DNA of 62,133 bases from Heyndrickxia sporothermodurans (GCF_016785185.1 NZ_JAEKDY010000006.1); one strand, 5' to 3'; numbered from the stretch's first letter, positions 43,434-51,984 are shown. The notes: generated from the letters alone by a model not told the origin. Program-made: numbers and translations.

Positions 43434-44864
43434 ATGAATAATAAATGGGGGCTTTTGATTTTAATTACTTTCGTAGTCGGAAATATGGTTGGCGGCGGGA
43501 TCTTTATGCTACCTGCCAATTTAGCACAAGTGTCCAGCCCTTTAGGTTCAACGCTGGCATGGGTTGCAACAGGGTTAGGAGTGTTTATGATTGCCCTCGT
43601 ATTCGGAAATTTAGCGATTCGCAAACCGAATTTAAAGGCCGGCCCACAAAGCTATGCACAAAACTTATTTTCATCTCCGAAGACCGGGAAAGTTGCCGGA
43701 TATAGCATGGCATGGGGATATTGGGCTGCCAATTGGGCAGCAACCGCTTCAGTAATCATTTCATTCGCGGGGTATTTAACAACATTTTTTCCGATCATGC
43801 AAAGTACGAAAGTGTTAGTTTCAATTGGCTCATTTCAATTAGAGATGGGTAAAACAATCACATTTATTATTTGTTCCATCATGCTTTGGGGAATCCAACT
43901 TATTCTTTCCAAAAGCTTTAATAGTGCGGGGAAAATGAATTTAATGGCTACGGTTGCTAAAGTTATTGGTTTCGGGTTATTTATTGTTGCTACAATTTTT
44001 ATTTTTGATAAAGTAAACTTAGGAAATGCGAAGGAATTTGTTGATGCAACAGGTAAGTCCTTTTCGTTAGGCGGACAAGTGAATTCTGCTGCAATTGCTA
44101 CTCTTTGGGCGTTTATTGGAATAGAATCTGCCGTGATGCTTTCCAATCGTGCTAAATCACAAGGAGATGTGAAAAAAGCAACGATTATCGGATTATTAAT
44201 TTCACTTGTGATCTACATTGGAATTACCTTATTAACAATGGGAGCATTGCCACAGGATGTTTTAAAGGATTCTTCCAAACCTTTAGTAGATGCTTTAGGA
44301 GTAGTTGTTGGTAATAAAGGACCGTTTATTCTTGCCATTTTAGCCCTTGTTTCATTATTTGGATCAACAGTCGGTTGGATTGTCGTTAGTTCGGAAGTGC
44401 CTTATCAAGCTGCCAAAGTAGGATTATTTCCAGCCTTTTTTGCTAAAACAAACAAAGCAGGAAGCCCAAGAAATTCATTAACACTAACAAATGTTATGAC
44501 CCAAATTTTTTTATTCTCAACAATTTCGGGGACAGTTACCCAAGCGTATAATTTCGCAATGGTTGTAGCAACATTAGCCTATCTTATCCCATATTTAGTC
44601 TCAGCCATTTATCAATTAAAGCTCGTACTAACTGGAGAAACATATGATGTGATTAAAGGGTCGCGAATAAAGGATGGAATGATCACTGCCTTGGCTCTTA
44701 TTTACTCCCTTTGGGTGATCAAAACAGGAACAGCCGATATGATGACATTTTTATTGGGAATTGGATTATTTGTAGTAGGGTTAATCTTATATCCATTGAT
44801 TATGAGGAAGCCACATCAAAAAGAAACAAAGATAGATACGGAAACGATCTTAAGTGGACAATGA
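43434..44864 (+). CDS. Basic amino acid/polyamine antiporter-type APC permease
   Basis: A 476-residue membrane protein with twelve helices of the APC superfamily, closest in pattern to arginine/ornithine antiporters (ArcD/YvsH type). The first helix has VVGNMVGGGIFMLPANLAQ with the substrate-binding GGGI. LWAFIGIESAVMLSNRAKS is the conserved helix-6 region, and WVVSSEVPYQAAKVGLFP-like sequence is present (GWIVVSSEVPYQAAK). It probably exchanges arginine, lysine or ornithine. The start has AAAGGTGAGG. It is followed by an ABC-F gene with its own promoter. Confidence 0.82.
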   Translation: MNNKWGLLILITFVVGNMVGGGIFMLPANLAQVSSPLGSTLAWVATGLGVFMIALVFGNLAIRKPNLKAGPQSYAQNLFSSPKTGKVAGYSMAWGYWAANWAATASVIISFAGYLTTFFPIMQSTKVLVSIGSFQLEMGKTITFIICSIMLWGIQLILSKSFNSAGKMNLMATVAKVIGFGLFIVATIFIFDKVNLGNAKEFVDATGKSFSLGGQVNSAAIATLWAFIGIESAVMLSNRAKSQGDVKKATIIGLLISLVIYIGITLLTMGALPQDVLKDSSKPLVDALGVVVGNKGPFILAILALVSLFGSTVGWIVVSSEVPYQAAKVGLFPAFFAKTNKAGSPRNSLTLTNVMTQIFLFSTISGTVTQAYNFAMVVATLAYLIPYLVSAIYQLKLVLTGETYDVIKGSRIKDGMITALALIYSLWVIKTGTADMMTFLLGIGLFVVGLILYPLIMRKPHQKETKIDTETILSGQ

Positions 44865-44918
44865 TTCCGTTATTTTTAGTAAATGAACCTAAAATAAGGG
44901 TCAAACTTAGAGAAACGG

Positions 44919-44947
44919 TTGTAACTTTCCGCAAAATTGAGTATAGT
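44919..44947 (+). promoter_or_regulatory. Promoter of the ABC-F gene
   Basis: TTGTAA (44919-44924) and TATAGT (44942-44947) with 17-bp spacing, giving a leader of about 270 bases. Confidence 0.65.
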
Positions 44948-44952
44948 AATAG

Positions 44953-45223
44953 TAACTACTTAAAGGAGGTATCGAATTTAGACATTATGATTTCCTTACA
45001 CTTTTTTCGCTAATAAATTTTATACGAAAAAGTGGCTCTGCCTGCTGTCAGAGTGATGGGATAATTATGTCTATTTTTGATACTAGCTTTAATATTGTAC
45101 GGATTTAAAAGGGGAAATCAGCTTTTTTTTGTGTTCTCCAATTTTTCCACACCGTCACGAACTTAGCACAGGCAAATGCCTGTGCTTTTTTTATCCAAAA
45201 AAATAGAACGGTGGTGGCTGTGT
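44953..45223 (+). promoter_or_regulatory. Long 5' leader with attenuator-like terminator before the ABC-F gene
   Basis: The leader carries a strong ribosome-site-like AAAGGAGGT (44962-44970), a short ATG frame MISLHFFR (44987-45013) at unusually long spacing, and a perfect intrinsic terminator (GCACAGGC-AAAT-GCCTGTGC with T7, 45165-45192) only 31 bp before the ABC-F start. GCCTGCTGT at 45040-45048 could pair with the terminator's left arm as an antiterminator. Antibiotic-responsive attenuation is known for several ABC-F genes. Confidence 0.6.
45165..45192 (+). terminator. Attenuator terminator upstream of the ABC-F gene
   Basis: GCACAGGC / GCCTGTGC around AAAT followed by seven T. It interrupts the transcript before the coding region. 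Confidence 0.88.
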
Positions 45224-47020
45224 ATGTTTTTATTAAGAGCTGAAGATATAACGATTGAAATAAATGGAAACATTTTATTTGAAAATGCATCAATTGAAAT
45301 TGGTGACGGTGATCGAATTGCATTAATCGGAAATAACGGAGTCGGAAAAACAACTTTTATTAAAAGTATGTTAGGAAAGTTACCAATTAAAAAAGGTACG
45401 GTTCAATTGAAAGTAAAGGAAAATGAAGTTGGATGGATGGACCAAGAATCCACTGAAACAGATGAACGAACGACGAGAGAATTTGTCGAGATGGAAAATC
45501 AACATCTACTTGATTTAAAAAAGAAGTTAAAGCGGGCAGAAGACCAAAATAATTATACCGATGACTATATGGAAGTATTTCAGCAATATATCGATGGGAA
45601 TGGGTATGATTGGGAAGCGGCTATTGAACGGCAACTTTCAAAAGTGGGCTTAGAAGAAGGACTTTGGTCACAGCCGTTTAAAAACTTAAGCGGTGGACAA
45701 AAGACGAGGGCGAAACTTGCGAAAGTGATGATAAATGAACCAAAGCTGTTGATATTGGATGAGCCGACGAATCACTTGGATTCAGATTCAATTGATTGGC
45801 TTGTTCAATGGCTATCACAATTTAAAGGTGCCGTTCTCTTTACCTCTCATGAACGGGATTTTATCGATAAGGTAGCAACGATTACCTATGAGTTGACAAG
45901 TAAAGGTACTAGAAAATATCAAGGTGGCTATTCTTTCTATCATGAACAAAAACAACTTGAACAAAAAACTTTAGAGTTGCAATATCAAAAGCAAGAGACA
46001 GAGAGAAAGAAGCTTGCTGAAGCGGTGAACCAGTACAGACAATGGTTTGATAAAGCCCATGCGGCGGCAAGTGAACGCGATCCGTTTGCCAAGAAAAAGG
46101 CTAATAAAAATATGACAAGACTAAAGGCAAAAGAAAAGGCACTGGAACGTTTGGAAAATAATCGAATTGAAAAACCAGCTGAAACGAAAAATATCAATTA
46201 TCGTATCGATACGGAGGAATTTTCAAGTAGAACGATGCTGGCATTATCAGATGTTTCTTTCTCTTACTCCTCAGAAAAGTCTCTTTTTAATCAGTTATCA
46301 TTAGAGATAAATCGGGGAGATCGAATAGCTGTCGTTGGGAAAAATGGTATCGGAAAAACCACCTTACTAAAGCTATTAACAGGGAAACTAGAGCCTAGCT
46401 ACGGAAAAATTACAAAGAATCCGCAATTAAGTATCGGTTATTTCATGCAGGAGTTAGAAAGCTTGGATTATGAAGAAACGATTTTAGAACAAGTTCTTTC
46501 CTTACCGAATATGACACAGACAGAAGCAAGGACAATTTTAGCCTGTTTCCTTTTCCGTCGTGAGGACGTATTCAAAAAGGTGAAAGATTTAAGCATGGGT
46601 GAGAAATGCCGAGTGGCCTTTGTGAAATTATATTTTTCCCACGCAAATTTACTCGTATTTGATGAACCAACCAATTATTTAGATATTGAAACGAGAGAAC
46701 GAATCGAAGATGCATTAGTGATGTATCCGGGAGCTGTCATTATGGTTTCCCATGACTCCTTTTTGCTAAGAAAAGTGGCGAACCGAATCATTTCACTTGA
46801 GGATGGGGATGTTTTCGATTATCCCGGCACATACGATGAGTGGATAGAGAATACACATATGTCGAGTGAACTTCAAAAAATAAAAAATGAGCGAAGCATA
46901 CTCGAACTCCAGCTTGCTAATCTCATTGCTGAAGAAGTTCCGGATGATGAACAGCAAAAGGAATTGTATGAAAGGAAATTAAAAGAACTAAAGCAGAAGA
47001 TTACGGAGCTTGAAATGTAA
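45224..47020 (+). CDS. ABC-F ribosome-associated ATPase (probable antibiotic protection)
   Basis: A 598-residue soluble protein with two ABC ATPase domains and no membrane part, joined by a charged linker. Walker A motifs are GNNGVGKTT and GKNGIGKTT, signatures LSGGQKTRAKLAKV and LSMGEKCRVAFVK, and Walker B LLILDEPTNHLD and LLVFDEPTNYLD. The linker contains WFDKAHAAASERDPFAKKKA, and the C-terminus is a coiled coil. ABC-F proteins act on the ribosomal E site; many give resistance to lincosamides, streptogramins, pleuromutilins or macrolides. An attenuator-like leader supports that role. ATG at 45224 follows GGTGGTGG. Confidence 0.85.
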   Translation: MFLLRAEDITIEINGNILFENASIEIGDGDRIALIGNNGVGKTTFIKSMLGKLPIKKGTVQLKVKENEVGWMDQESTETDERTTREFVEMENQHLLDLKKKLKRAEDQNNYTDDYMEVFQQYIDGNGYDWEAAIERQLSKVGLEEGLWSQPFKNLSGGQKTRAKLAKVMINEPKLLILDEPTNHLDSDSIDWLVQWLSQFKGAVLFTSHERDFIDKVATITYELTSKGTRKYQGGYSFYHEQKQLEQKTLELQYQKQETERKKLAEAVNQYRQWFDKAHAAASERDPFAKKKANKNMTRLKAKEKALERLENNRIEKPAETKNINYRIDTEEFSSRTMLALSDVSFSYSSEKSLFNQLSLEINRGDRIAVVGKNGIGKTTLLKLLTGKLEPSYGKITKNPQLSIGYFMQELESLDYEETILEQVLSLPNMTQTEARTILACFLFRREDVFKKVKDLSMGEKCRVAFVKLYFSHANLLVFDEPTNYLDIETRERIEDALVMYPGAVIMVSHDSFLLRKVANRIISLEDGDVFDYPGTYDEWIENTHMSSELQKIKNERSILELQLANLIAEEVPDDEQQKELYERKLKELKQKITELEM

Positions 47021-47058
47021 GACTAGTACACTTTCCCACTTTGAGGAGGAATTATCTG

Positions 47059-47412
47059 ATGAAAAAACCATTCTATATATTTTTCCCATTTTTGATAATG
47101 ATTATTGCCTCCTGTAGTGATAAAGAAACCTCAAATAAAGATTGGAAGAATTCATTTGTAGTTTGGGAAGGGTACAATTATATTGTTTCAGATGAAAAAG
47201 TGAAAGAAGCTGAAATTGATAAGAAGGTTGGAGAAATTCAGATTTACTTAGATAATGAAACAAATGTTAATAAAAATAAAACATTTTCTAATAAATTCAA
47301 AAAAGGAACATTACTATATTCAATTAAAGAAGTGGACCAACATGATTCTTTAGCAGTTAAGACTGATAATGGATACGTAAAAATCAATAGTAATAGGAAA
47401 TATAAGGAATAA
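47059..47412 (+). CDS. Small putative lipoprotein
   Basis: A 117-residue secreted lipoprotein: MKKPFYIFFPFLIMIIASC has a hydrophobic core and a lipobox (IIAS-Cys). The mature part is charged and has no family I recognise. It lies 38 bp after the ABC-F gene with GAGGAGG before ATG 47059, and is followed by a terminator, so it may be co-transcribed. A TTG at 47041 lies before the ribosome site and is rejected. Confidence 0.7.
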   Translation: MKKPFYIFFPFLIMIIASCSDKETSNKDWKNSFVVWEGYNYIVSDEKVKEAEIDKKVGEIQIYLDNETNVNKNKTFSNKFKKGTLLYSIKEVDQHDSLAVKTDNGYVKINSNRKYKE

Positions 47413-47451
47413 CATAATAGGTTAACAAGCTTTTAAAGATAGTTAGAGGCA

Positions 47452-47483
47452 AGCCATGGTCATATTGACTGTGGCTCTTTTTG
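47452..47483 (+). terminator. Terminator after the small lipoprotein gene
   Basis: AGCCATGGTC / GACTGTGGCT with two G-T/mismatch positions followed by CTTTTTG. Confidence 0.75.
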
Positions 47484-47654
47484 TGTCTTTAGGAGGAGCA
47501 AAGGGTCCATTGGCTGTGCTAATAATTATGCGCAATTTATACACGGCACGGAAATAGAAGTTAATAAAAATAAAAATATAGTATTGAAAAATGTAGATTT
47601 TCAGTTTAATATCTTTAGTAACATATAAATAAAAATAGAAATGAGTGAATAAAT

Positions 47655-48464
47655 ATGAAAAAATGGAACGGTAAATTAGCATTGGCTTTACTAGTAAGTT
47701 GTATATTAATTCTATCTGCCTGTGGAAAGAGTTCAAATGGTACAAGCTCTGGTGATAAAACCTTAAGTGTCGGTACCGAAGCAACGTTTGCTCCGTTTGA
47801 GTTTATGAAGAAAGGTAAAGTGGAGGGCTTTGATGTGGATTTATTAAATGCAGTTGCCAAAGAAGCTGGATATAAGGTTGATATTAAAAATACAGGCTGG
47901 GATGCGATGCTAGCGGGAGTTAAAGATGAGAGTATTGATGTAGGAATGGCCGGTGTAACAATCAATGATAAAAGAAAAAAATCATATGATTTCTCTCTTC
48001 CATATTTTGAATCTATCAATATGATCGTAGTAGGCAAAGATTCAACTGTAACAAATGCAAAGGATCTGGAAGGTAAGAAGATCGGGGTACAAAATGGAAC
48101 GACCGGTCAAATCTCAAGTGAAAAATTATTCGGTGAAAATAACAAAAATATTTTAAAATACGAAACTTCAGCTATGGCTTTTATGGCATTGGAAAATGGC
48201 GATGTTGATGCGGTTGTGACAGATAATGCTGTAGCAAATGAATATGTGAAAAAGAATCCCGGTAAAAAAGTGAAGACAATTGACGATAAGACAAATTTTT
48301 CTTCTGAGTATTATGGAATTCTCCTTCCAAAAGGAAGCGAATTGAAGTCCAAGTTCGATAAAGCATTAAATAAAGTGCTAGACAATGGAACATACACGGA
48401 AATCTATAAAAAGTGGTTTGGAGTAGAACCGGATATCGATACTTTAAAGTCAGCTGAAAAATAA
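47655..48464 (+). CDS. Polar amino acid ABC transporter, substrate-binding lipoprotein
   Basis: A 269-residue family-3 solute-binding protein. The N-terminus ends in LSAC (lipobox), anchoring it to the membrane. The ligand-binding core has LSVGTEATFAPFEFMKKGKV, GFDVDLLNAVAKEAGY and GMAGVTINDKRKKSYDFS. This pattern fits glutamine, arginine or similar polar amino acids (GlnH/ArtP type). It is the first gene of a three-gene importer whose permease and ATPase follow after a 240-bp gap holding a dispersed repeat and a terminator. Confidence 0.9.
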   Translation: MKKWNGKLALALLVSCILILSACGKSSNGTSSGDKTLSVGTEATFAPFEFMKKGKVEGFDVDLLNAVAKEAGYKVDIKNTGWDAMLAGVKDESIDVGMAGVTINDKRKKSYDFSLPYFESINMIVVGKDSTVTNAKDLEGKKIGVQNGTTGQISSEKLFGENNKNILKYETSAMAFMALENGDVDAVVTDNAVANEYVKKNPGKKVKTIDDKTNFSSEYYGILLPKGSELKSKFDKALNKVLDNGTYTEIYKKWFGVEPDIDTLKSAEK

Positions 48465-48500
48465 AGGCTTTATTAAAATTAAGTGTTGATTTTGACGCTA

Positions 48501-48630
48501 TGTAGATTGGAGCGGAAGGTGTGAGACTCCTGCGGTAAAAACGGTATACTGGAGACCCCGCAGGCGCGATAAGCGCCGAGGAGGCTCCCGAACCGCCCGC
48601 GGAAAGCGAGTACCTGGAGCGGAAATCAAC
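48501..48630 (+). repeat. Dispersed GC-rich Bacillus repeat, copy 1
   Basis: The element runs from GATTGGAGCGGAAGG to CTGGAGCGGAAATCA and contains AGACCCCGCAGGCGCG and GCCGAGGAGGCTC. It is far richer in GC than the surroundings. A related copy in reverse orientation lies at 50920-51044. Elements with these blocks recur widely in Bacillaceae genomes. Confidence 0.85.
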
Positions 48631-48650
48631 AGTGTATTTTAACTAAAAAC

Positions 48651-48687
48651 AAAAGAGGCTGGACTTAATTTAGTCTGCCTCTTTTAG
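48651..48687 (+). terminator. Terminator inside the amino acid ABC operon
   Basis: AAAAGAGGC / GCCTCTTTT with inner GACT/AGTC, followed by AGCC. It separates the binding-protein gene from permease and ATPase genes and probably raises the binding protein's relative yield. Confidence 0.75.
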
Positions 48688-48704
48688 CCTAAAGGAGAAA
48701 GACG

Positions 48705-49358
48705 ATGGACTTTCAATTTGATATAGTAAAAGAGTATTTACCATTCTTCTTAAAAGGAACGCTACTTACGATTGGTCTCTCACTTGCTGGAACAATTTTA
48801 GGGTTAATTCTTGGGTTGTTTATCGGTATGGGAAAAATTTCAAAGAAGCTAATACGTTTTCCGTTTATATGGTATATTAATATTTTTCGCGGTACACCTT
48901 TATTTGTACAAATCTTAATTATTCATTTTGGTGTCATGCCGATGTTTATGAAGCCGGTAAACCCAATTCTTTCAGCAATTGTTGCCTTATCGCTCAACTC
49001 CGCAGCTTATATTGCGGAAATCTTCCGTGCTGGTATCCAATCAATTGATAAAGGTCAAATGGAAGCGGCGCGTTCGCTAGGAATGAGTCATGCTCAAGCA
49101 ATGAAAAAGGTCATTCTACCACAGGCATTTAAACGAATGATTCCCCCGCTTGGCAATGAATTTATCGTACTATTAAAGGAATCATCTTTAGCTGCTATCA
49201 TTGCTGCTCCGGAGCTGCTGTACTGGGGAAGATCAGCACAAGGTGCCTATATGAGGGTTTGGGAGCCGTATATTACAATTGCTATCATTTATCTTATTCT
49301 TACTCTATCATTAACCTATTTAATCCAATATTTAGAGAGAAGGTTTGCAAAAGAATGA
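48705..49358 (+). CDS. Polar amino acid ABC transporter, permease
   Basis: A 217-residue HisMQ-type permease with about five helices. The N-terminal FLKGTLLTIGLSLAGTILGL and the EAA loop EAARSLGMSHAQAMKKVILPQA, which docks the ATPase, are conserved. It should form a homodimer in the membrane. The ribosome site is AAAGGAGAAAG. Its stop codon overlaps the ATPase start (ATGA). It resembles GlnM/ArtQ. Confidence 0.93.
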   Translation: MDFQFDIVKEYLPFFLKGTLLTIGLSLAGTILGLILGLFIGMGKISKKLIRFPFIWYINIFRGTPLFVQILIIHFGVMPMFMKPVNPILSAIVALSLNSAAYIAEIFRAGIQSIDKGQMEAARSLGMSHAQAMKKVILPQAFKRMIPPLGNEFIVLLKESSLAAIIAAPELLYWGRSAQGAYMRVWEPYITIAIIYLILTLSLTYLIQYLERRFAKE

Positions 49359-50077
49359 TCTCTGTGAAAGGCTTAAAAAAATCCTTCGGTCAAACGGAAG
49401 TATTGAAAGATATAAATATAGAAATCAAACCTCAAGAGGTAGTCGTTGTGATTGGTCCATCGGGATCTGGGAAATCAACTTTTCTCCGTTGTTTAAATTT
49501 ATTGGAGTCAATTACAGATGGACATGTCTATATAGAAGGAACGGATATTACGGATAAAAAGGTAAATATTAATGATATCCGAACAGAAGTCGGTATGGTA
49601 TTCCAGCAATTTAATCTATTCCCGCATAAAACAGTTTTAGAAAATATTATGTTGGCACCAATGATGGTGAGAAAATGGGGAAAAGAAAAAGCGAAAACAA
49701 AAGCGATGGAGCTTTTGAAGAAGGTTGGATTAGCTGATAAAGCCAATGTTTATCCTGATTCACTATCAGGAGGTCAGAAGCAGCGTGTGGCGATTTCAAG
49801 AGCATTAGCAATGGAACCAAAAATCATGCTATTTGATGAACCGACATCCGCCCTTGATCCTGAAATGGTCGGTGAAGTGCTAGAGGTCATGAAACAGCTC
49901 GCGCAAGAAGGGATGACGATGGTAGTCGTCACCCATGAAATGGGATTTGCCAAAGAAGTTGGCGACCGTGTCATCTTTATGGACGGGGGATACATCGTCG
50001 AAGAAAACACCCCTCAAGAACTTTTTGAACATCCACAAAATGAACGGACGAAGGCGTTTTTGGGGAAGGTTTTATAA
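49355..50077 (+). CDS. Polar amino acid ABC transporter, ATP-binding protein
   Basis: A 240-residue ATPase, standard length for GlnQ/ArtR/HisP. Walker A GPSGSGKST, Q-loop VFQQFNLFPH, signature LSGGQKQR, Walker B IMLFDEPTSALDPE and H-loop VVTHEM are intact. ATG at 49355 overlaps the permease stop by ATGA; longer frames reaching upstream lie inside the permease gene. It powers uptake by the permease and binding protein encoded upstream. Confidence 0.93.
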   Translation: MISVKGLKKSFGQTEVLKDINIEIKPQEVVVVIGPSGSGKSTFLRCLNLLESITDGHVYIEGTDITDKKVNINDIRTEVGMVFQQFNLFPHKTVLENIMLAPMMVRKWGKEKAKTKAMELLKKVGLADKANVYPDSLSGGQKQRVAISRALAMEPKIMLFDEPTSALDPEMVGEVLEVMKQLAQEGMTMVVVTHEMGFAKEVGDRVIFMDGGYIVEENTPQELFEHPQNERTKAFLGKVL

Positions 50078-50147
50078 AAAAGGGTTCTGCAATCAAATCA
50101 CGGATCAATCCACATAAACTTCAAAGCATACTTCACAGTCAAAAAGA

Positions 50148-50178
50148 CATAGAGATGTAATTTCTCTATGCCTTCTTT
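50148..50178 (+). terminator. Terminator of the amino acid ABC operon
   Basis: CATAGAGA / TCTCTATG followed by CCTTCTTTT. Confidence 0.65.
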
Positions 50179-50218
50179 TCTCAGGAACCACAAGTGTAAT
50201 AGATGCTGAAACGAGTTT

Positions 50219-50409
50219 GATAAGCGGAGAAATTCCCCTTATTAAGGAAATAGCACTGAAATTTAGCTAAAATAGCCGGAAGGTTTCCGACTATTGACTC
50301 GAAAAACGCAAAAATGAGTAATTTTGCTTTGCTTAATCGGAAAATCTCCGCCTAAATCCCCAAAACCGAGCTCTATTCCGTAGTATAACCGGAAAACCTC
50401 CGTTTATTT
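50219..50409. repeat. Dispersed repeat with CCGGAAA/TCTCCG hairpins
   Basis: About 190 bp bounded by imperfect inverted ends GATAAGCGGAG and CTCCGTTTAT. It contains hairpin-forming pieces such as AATAGCCGGAA-GGT-TTCCGACTATT read in parts, and ATCGGAAAATCTCCG. No open frame. It resembles repeat units that recur between genes in Bacillus genomes. It occupies most of the 467-bp gap before the channel gene. Confidence 0.65.
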
Positions 50410-50544
50410 TGAATATTACTAGTTACTCAATTAGGTACATCATCCAATAATTTAGCCATAAAAGTAGATACTATCATTTAACTCCCTAACCACAATTCTC
50501 TAAAATAATTAGTAATCAGACTAAACTAGCTAGGAGGCAGTTTC

Positions 50545-50874
50545 TTGGTATCATTTATCCTTACGTTAAAACGACTTTTTCATGGATTATTCCATTCCTT
50601 TAAAGAGAAAGAATTCCAAGTTATCTTTGTATTAATTGTTGTGATGCTTTTATCAGGTACGATATTTTATACAAAGGTAGAAGGGCTATCGGTACTTGAT
50701 GCATTGTATTTTTGCTTTGTTACATTGAGTACGATTGGGCACCCGGACTTTGTACCGCAAACGGATTTTGGAAAGATTTTTACTATGGTTTATATATTAG
50801 CAGGAATTGGTCTTTTCTTCGGATTGATTGTTCGAATTGGTCGTGGAATTCTTAGCAGCAAAAATAAAAAGTAA
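50545..50874 (+). CDS. NaK-like two-helix cation channel with unusual filter
   Basis: A 109-residue subunit with an N-terminal interfacial helix, two membrane helices and a pore loop; four make a channel. It aligns well with the NaK channel of B. cereus: KEFQVIFVL, SGTIFYTKVEGL, DALYF and PQTDFGKIFT occur in order. The filter, however, is LSTIGHPDF (residues 61-69), where NaK has TVGDG and K+ channels TVGYG. Ion selectivity therefore cannot be predicted. TTG at 50545 follows AGGAGGCAG. No regulatory domain is present. Confidence 0.85.
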   Translation: MVSFILTLKRLFHGLFHSFKEKEFQVIFVLIVVMLLSGTIFYTKVEGLSVLDALYFCFVTLSTIGHPDFVPQTDFGKIFTMVYILAGIGLFFGLIVRIGRGILSSKNKK

Positions 50875-50919
50875 AAGCTGTTTTCGTAATGTTTGTTGTT
50901 TTTGGGGAATGAACCGTTT

Positions 50920-51044
50920 CTTTCCGCTACAGGCACTTGCTTTTTTGCGGTTCTGCGATGAACCTCCTCGTCGCTCCGCTCCTGCGGGGTCTCATCTCTG
51001 TCCAGCTGATCCCGAAGGAGTCAAGTGCCTTCCGCTCCAATCCA
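50920..51044 (-). repeat. Dispersed GC-rich Bacillus repeat, copy 2 (reverse)
   Basis: On the minus strand it starts GATTGGAGCGGAAGG and contains GAGACCCCGCAGGAGCG, CGACGAGGAGG and AGCGGAAAG, matching the order of blocks in copy 1 (48501). Confidence 0.8.
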
Positions 51045-51106
51045 CTCTGCGTGCTTAATATGTGAAAAAACAACATTTTTTCAGAAAAGAGCCATAGTAA
51101 AAGATA

Positions 51107-51140
51107 AAGACTCAAGTAAGTTCCGTCTTATTGAGTCTTT
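51107..51140. terminator. Terminator at the end of aroK
   Basis: AAAGACTCAA / TTGAGTCTTT around 14 bases. The right arm overlaps the aroK 3' end. T-rich sequence follows on both strands. Confidence 0.65.
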
Positions 51141-51664
51141 TGAATGAGATCGACAATACGATCAGTAATTTCATCAACAGTCAGTTGATCTGTTTCCACT
51201 TTTAGATGGTGTGAGGCATAGATGTTCTGCCTAGTATAGAAAAGTTGTTCTGTTTCTTCCAATGTTCGACCTTTTAAAACGGGTCTGCTATCTATAATTA
51301 AATCGAGCCTTTCCTTCCAAGCTTCCCAAGATAAATGAAGATAGATGACAATACATTCGGATAAACATAAGTTTTTAATCTCATCCTGGAGGAACGCCCC
51401 ACCTCCAACGGAAATAATTTTTTCTGGACACTTACAATATTCAGAGATCAATGCCTTTTCCTTTTCCCGAAATACCTTTTCTCCATATATGTTGAAAATT
51501 TCAGTAGTAGATATTTGAAACTCTTTTTCGATCTCTTGATCTATATCGATAAAATCTCTGTTCAATTTTTTTGCAACGGCTTCACCAATTGTTGTCTTGC
51601 CAACTCCCATAAATCCAATAAATACAATGCTTTTATTATTAAGAGACGATGGTTTATTTGTCAT
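51128..51664 (-). CDS. aroK: Shikimate kinase
   Basis: A 178-residue P-loop kinase that phosphorylates shikimate at O3, the fifth step of the chorismate pathway. Walker A is FIGFMGVGKTT (residues 15-25). The shikimate-binding DIDQEIE, the FREKE segment, the GGGAF loop and lid Arg residues in DSRPVLKGRTLEE are all intact. It is monocistronic and not linked to other aro genes here. The ribosome site is weak (AGAGG), so low-level translation is likely. Confidence 0.92.
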   Translation of the reverse strand: MTNKPSSLNNKSIVFIGFMGVGKTTIGEAVAKKLNRDFIDIDQEIEKEFQISTTEIFNIYGEKVFREKEKALISEYCKCPEKIISVGGGAFLQDEIKNLCLSECIVIYLHLSWEAWKERLDLIIDSRPVLKGRTLEETEQLFYTRQNIYASHHLKVETDQLTVDEITDRIVDLIQKTQ

Positions 51665-51807
51665 ATTGCAAGCCTCTTTCTGAATTAAAATTAGTCAAAT
51701 TATAATTTATATTCACGGATTTGTAAAAAATATTCATAATTTTATAACCCAATTTATAATACAATGGAAAAGAAATTGGATTAATATTGTCTTTTTTTCC
51801 AAAAGTA

Positions 51808-51836
51808 TTGACAGAAGTATTTTCAATGTTTAATAT
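51808..51836 (+). promoter_or_regulatory. Sigma-A promoter of yclNOPQ
   Basis: A perfect TTGACA (51808-51813) and TAATAT (51831-51836) with 17-bp spacing, directly upstream of two Fur boxes. Confidence 0.85.
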
Positions 51837-51842
51837 TGTAAT

Positions 51843-51857
51843 TGATAATGAATATCA
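51843..51857. promoter_or_regulatory. Fur box 1
   Basis: TGATAAT-G-AATATCA matches the 7-1-7 Fur operator with one mismatch between arms. It overlaps the transcription start, so Fe-Fur should block initiation. Confidence 0.88.
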
Positions 51858-51905
51858 TTTGCGGAAGTTAGTGAATAATGACATTCATTTTTTTATCACC
51901 CATAC

Positions 51906-51925
51906 TGATAATGAATCTCATTATC
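51906..51925. promoter_or_regulatory. Fur box 2
   Basis: TGATAATGAATCTCATTATC contains two overlapping 7-1-7-like motifs about 50 bp after box 1, inside the leader of yclN. Confidence 0.8.
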
Positions 51926-51984
51926 GTAATAATCGAATTACATATCCAATTGCCAGCATTCAAAAGGGAAGAGTAGGATTTGCG

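Noticed and set aside
51787..51984. N-terminal extension of yclN
   Set aside because: It covers the TTGACA/TAATAT promoter and both Fur boxes, so it cannot be translated from this promoter.
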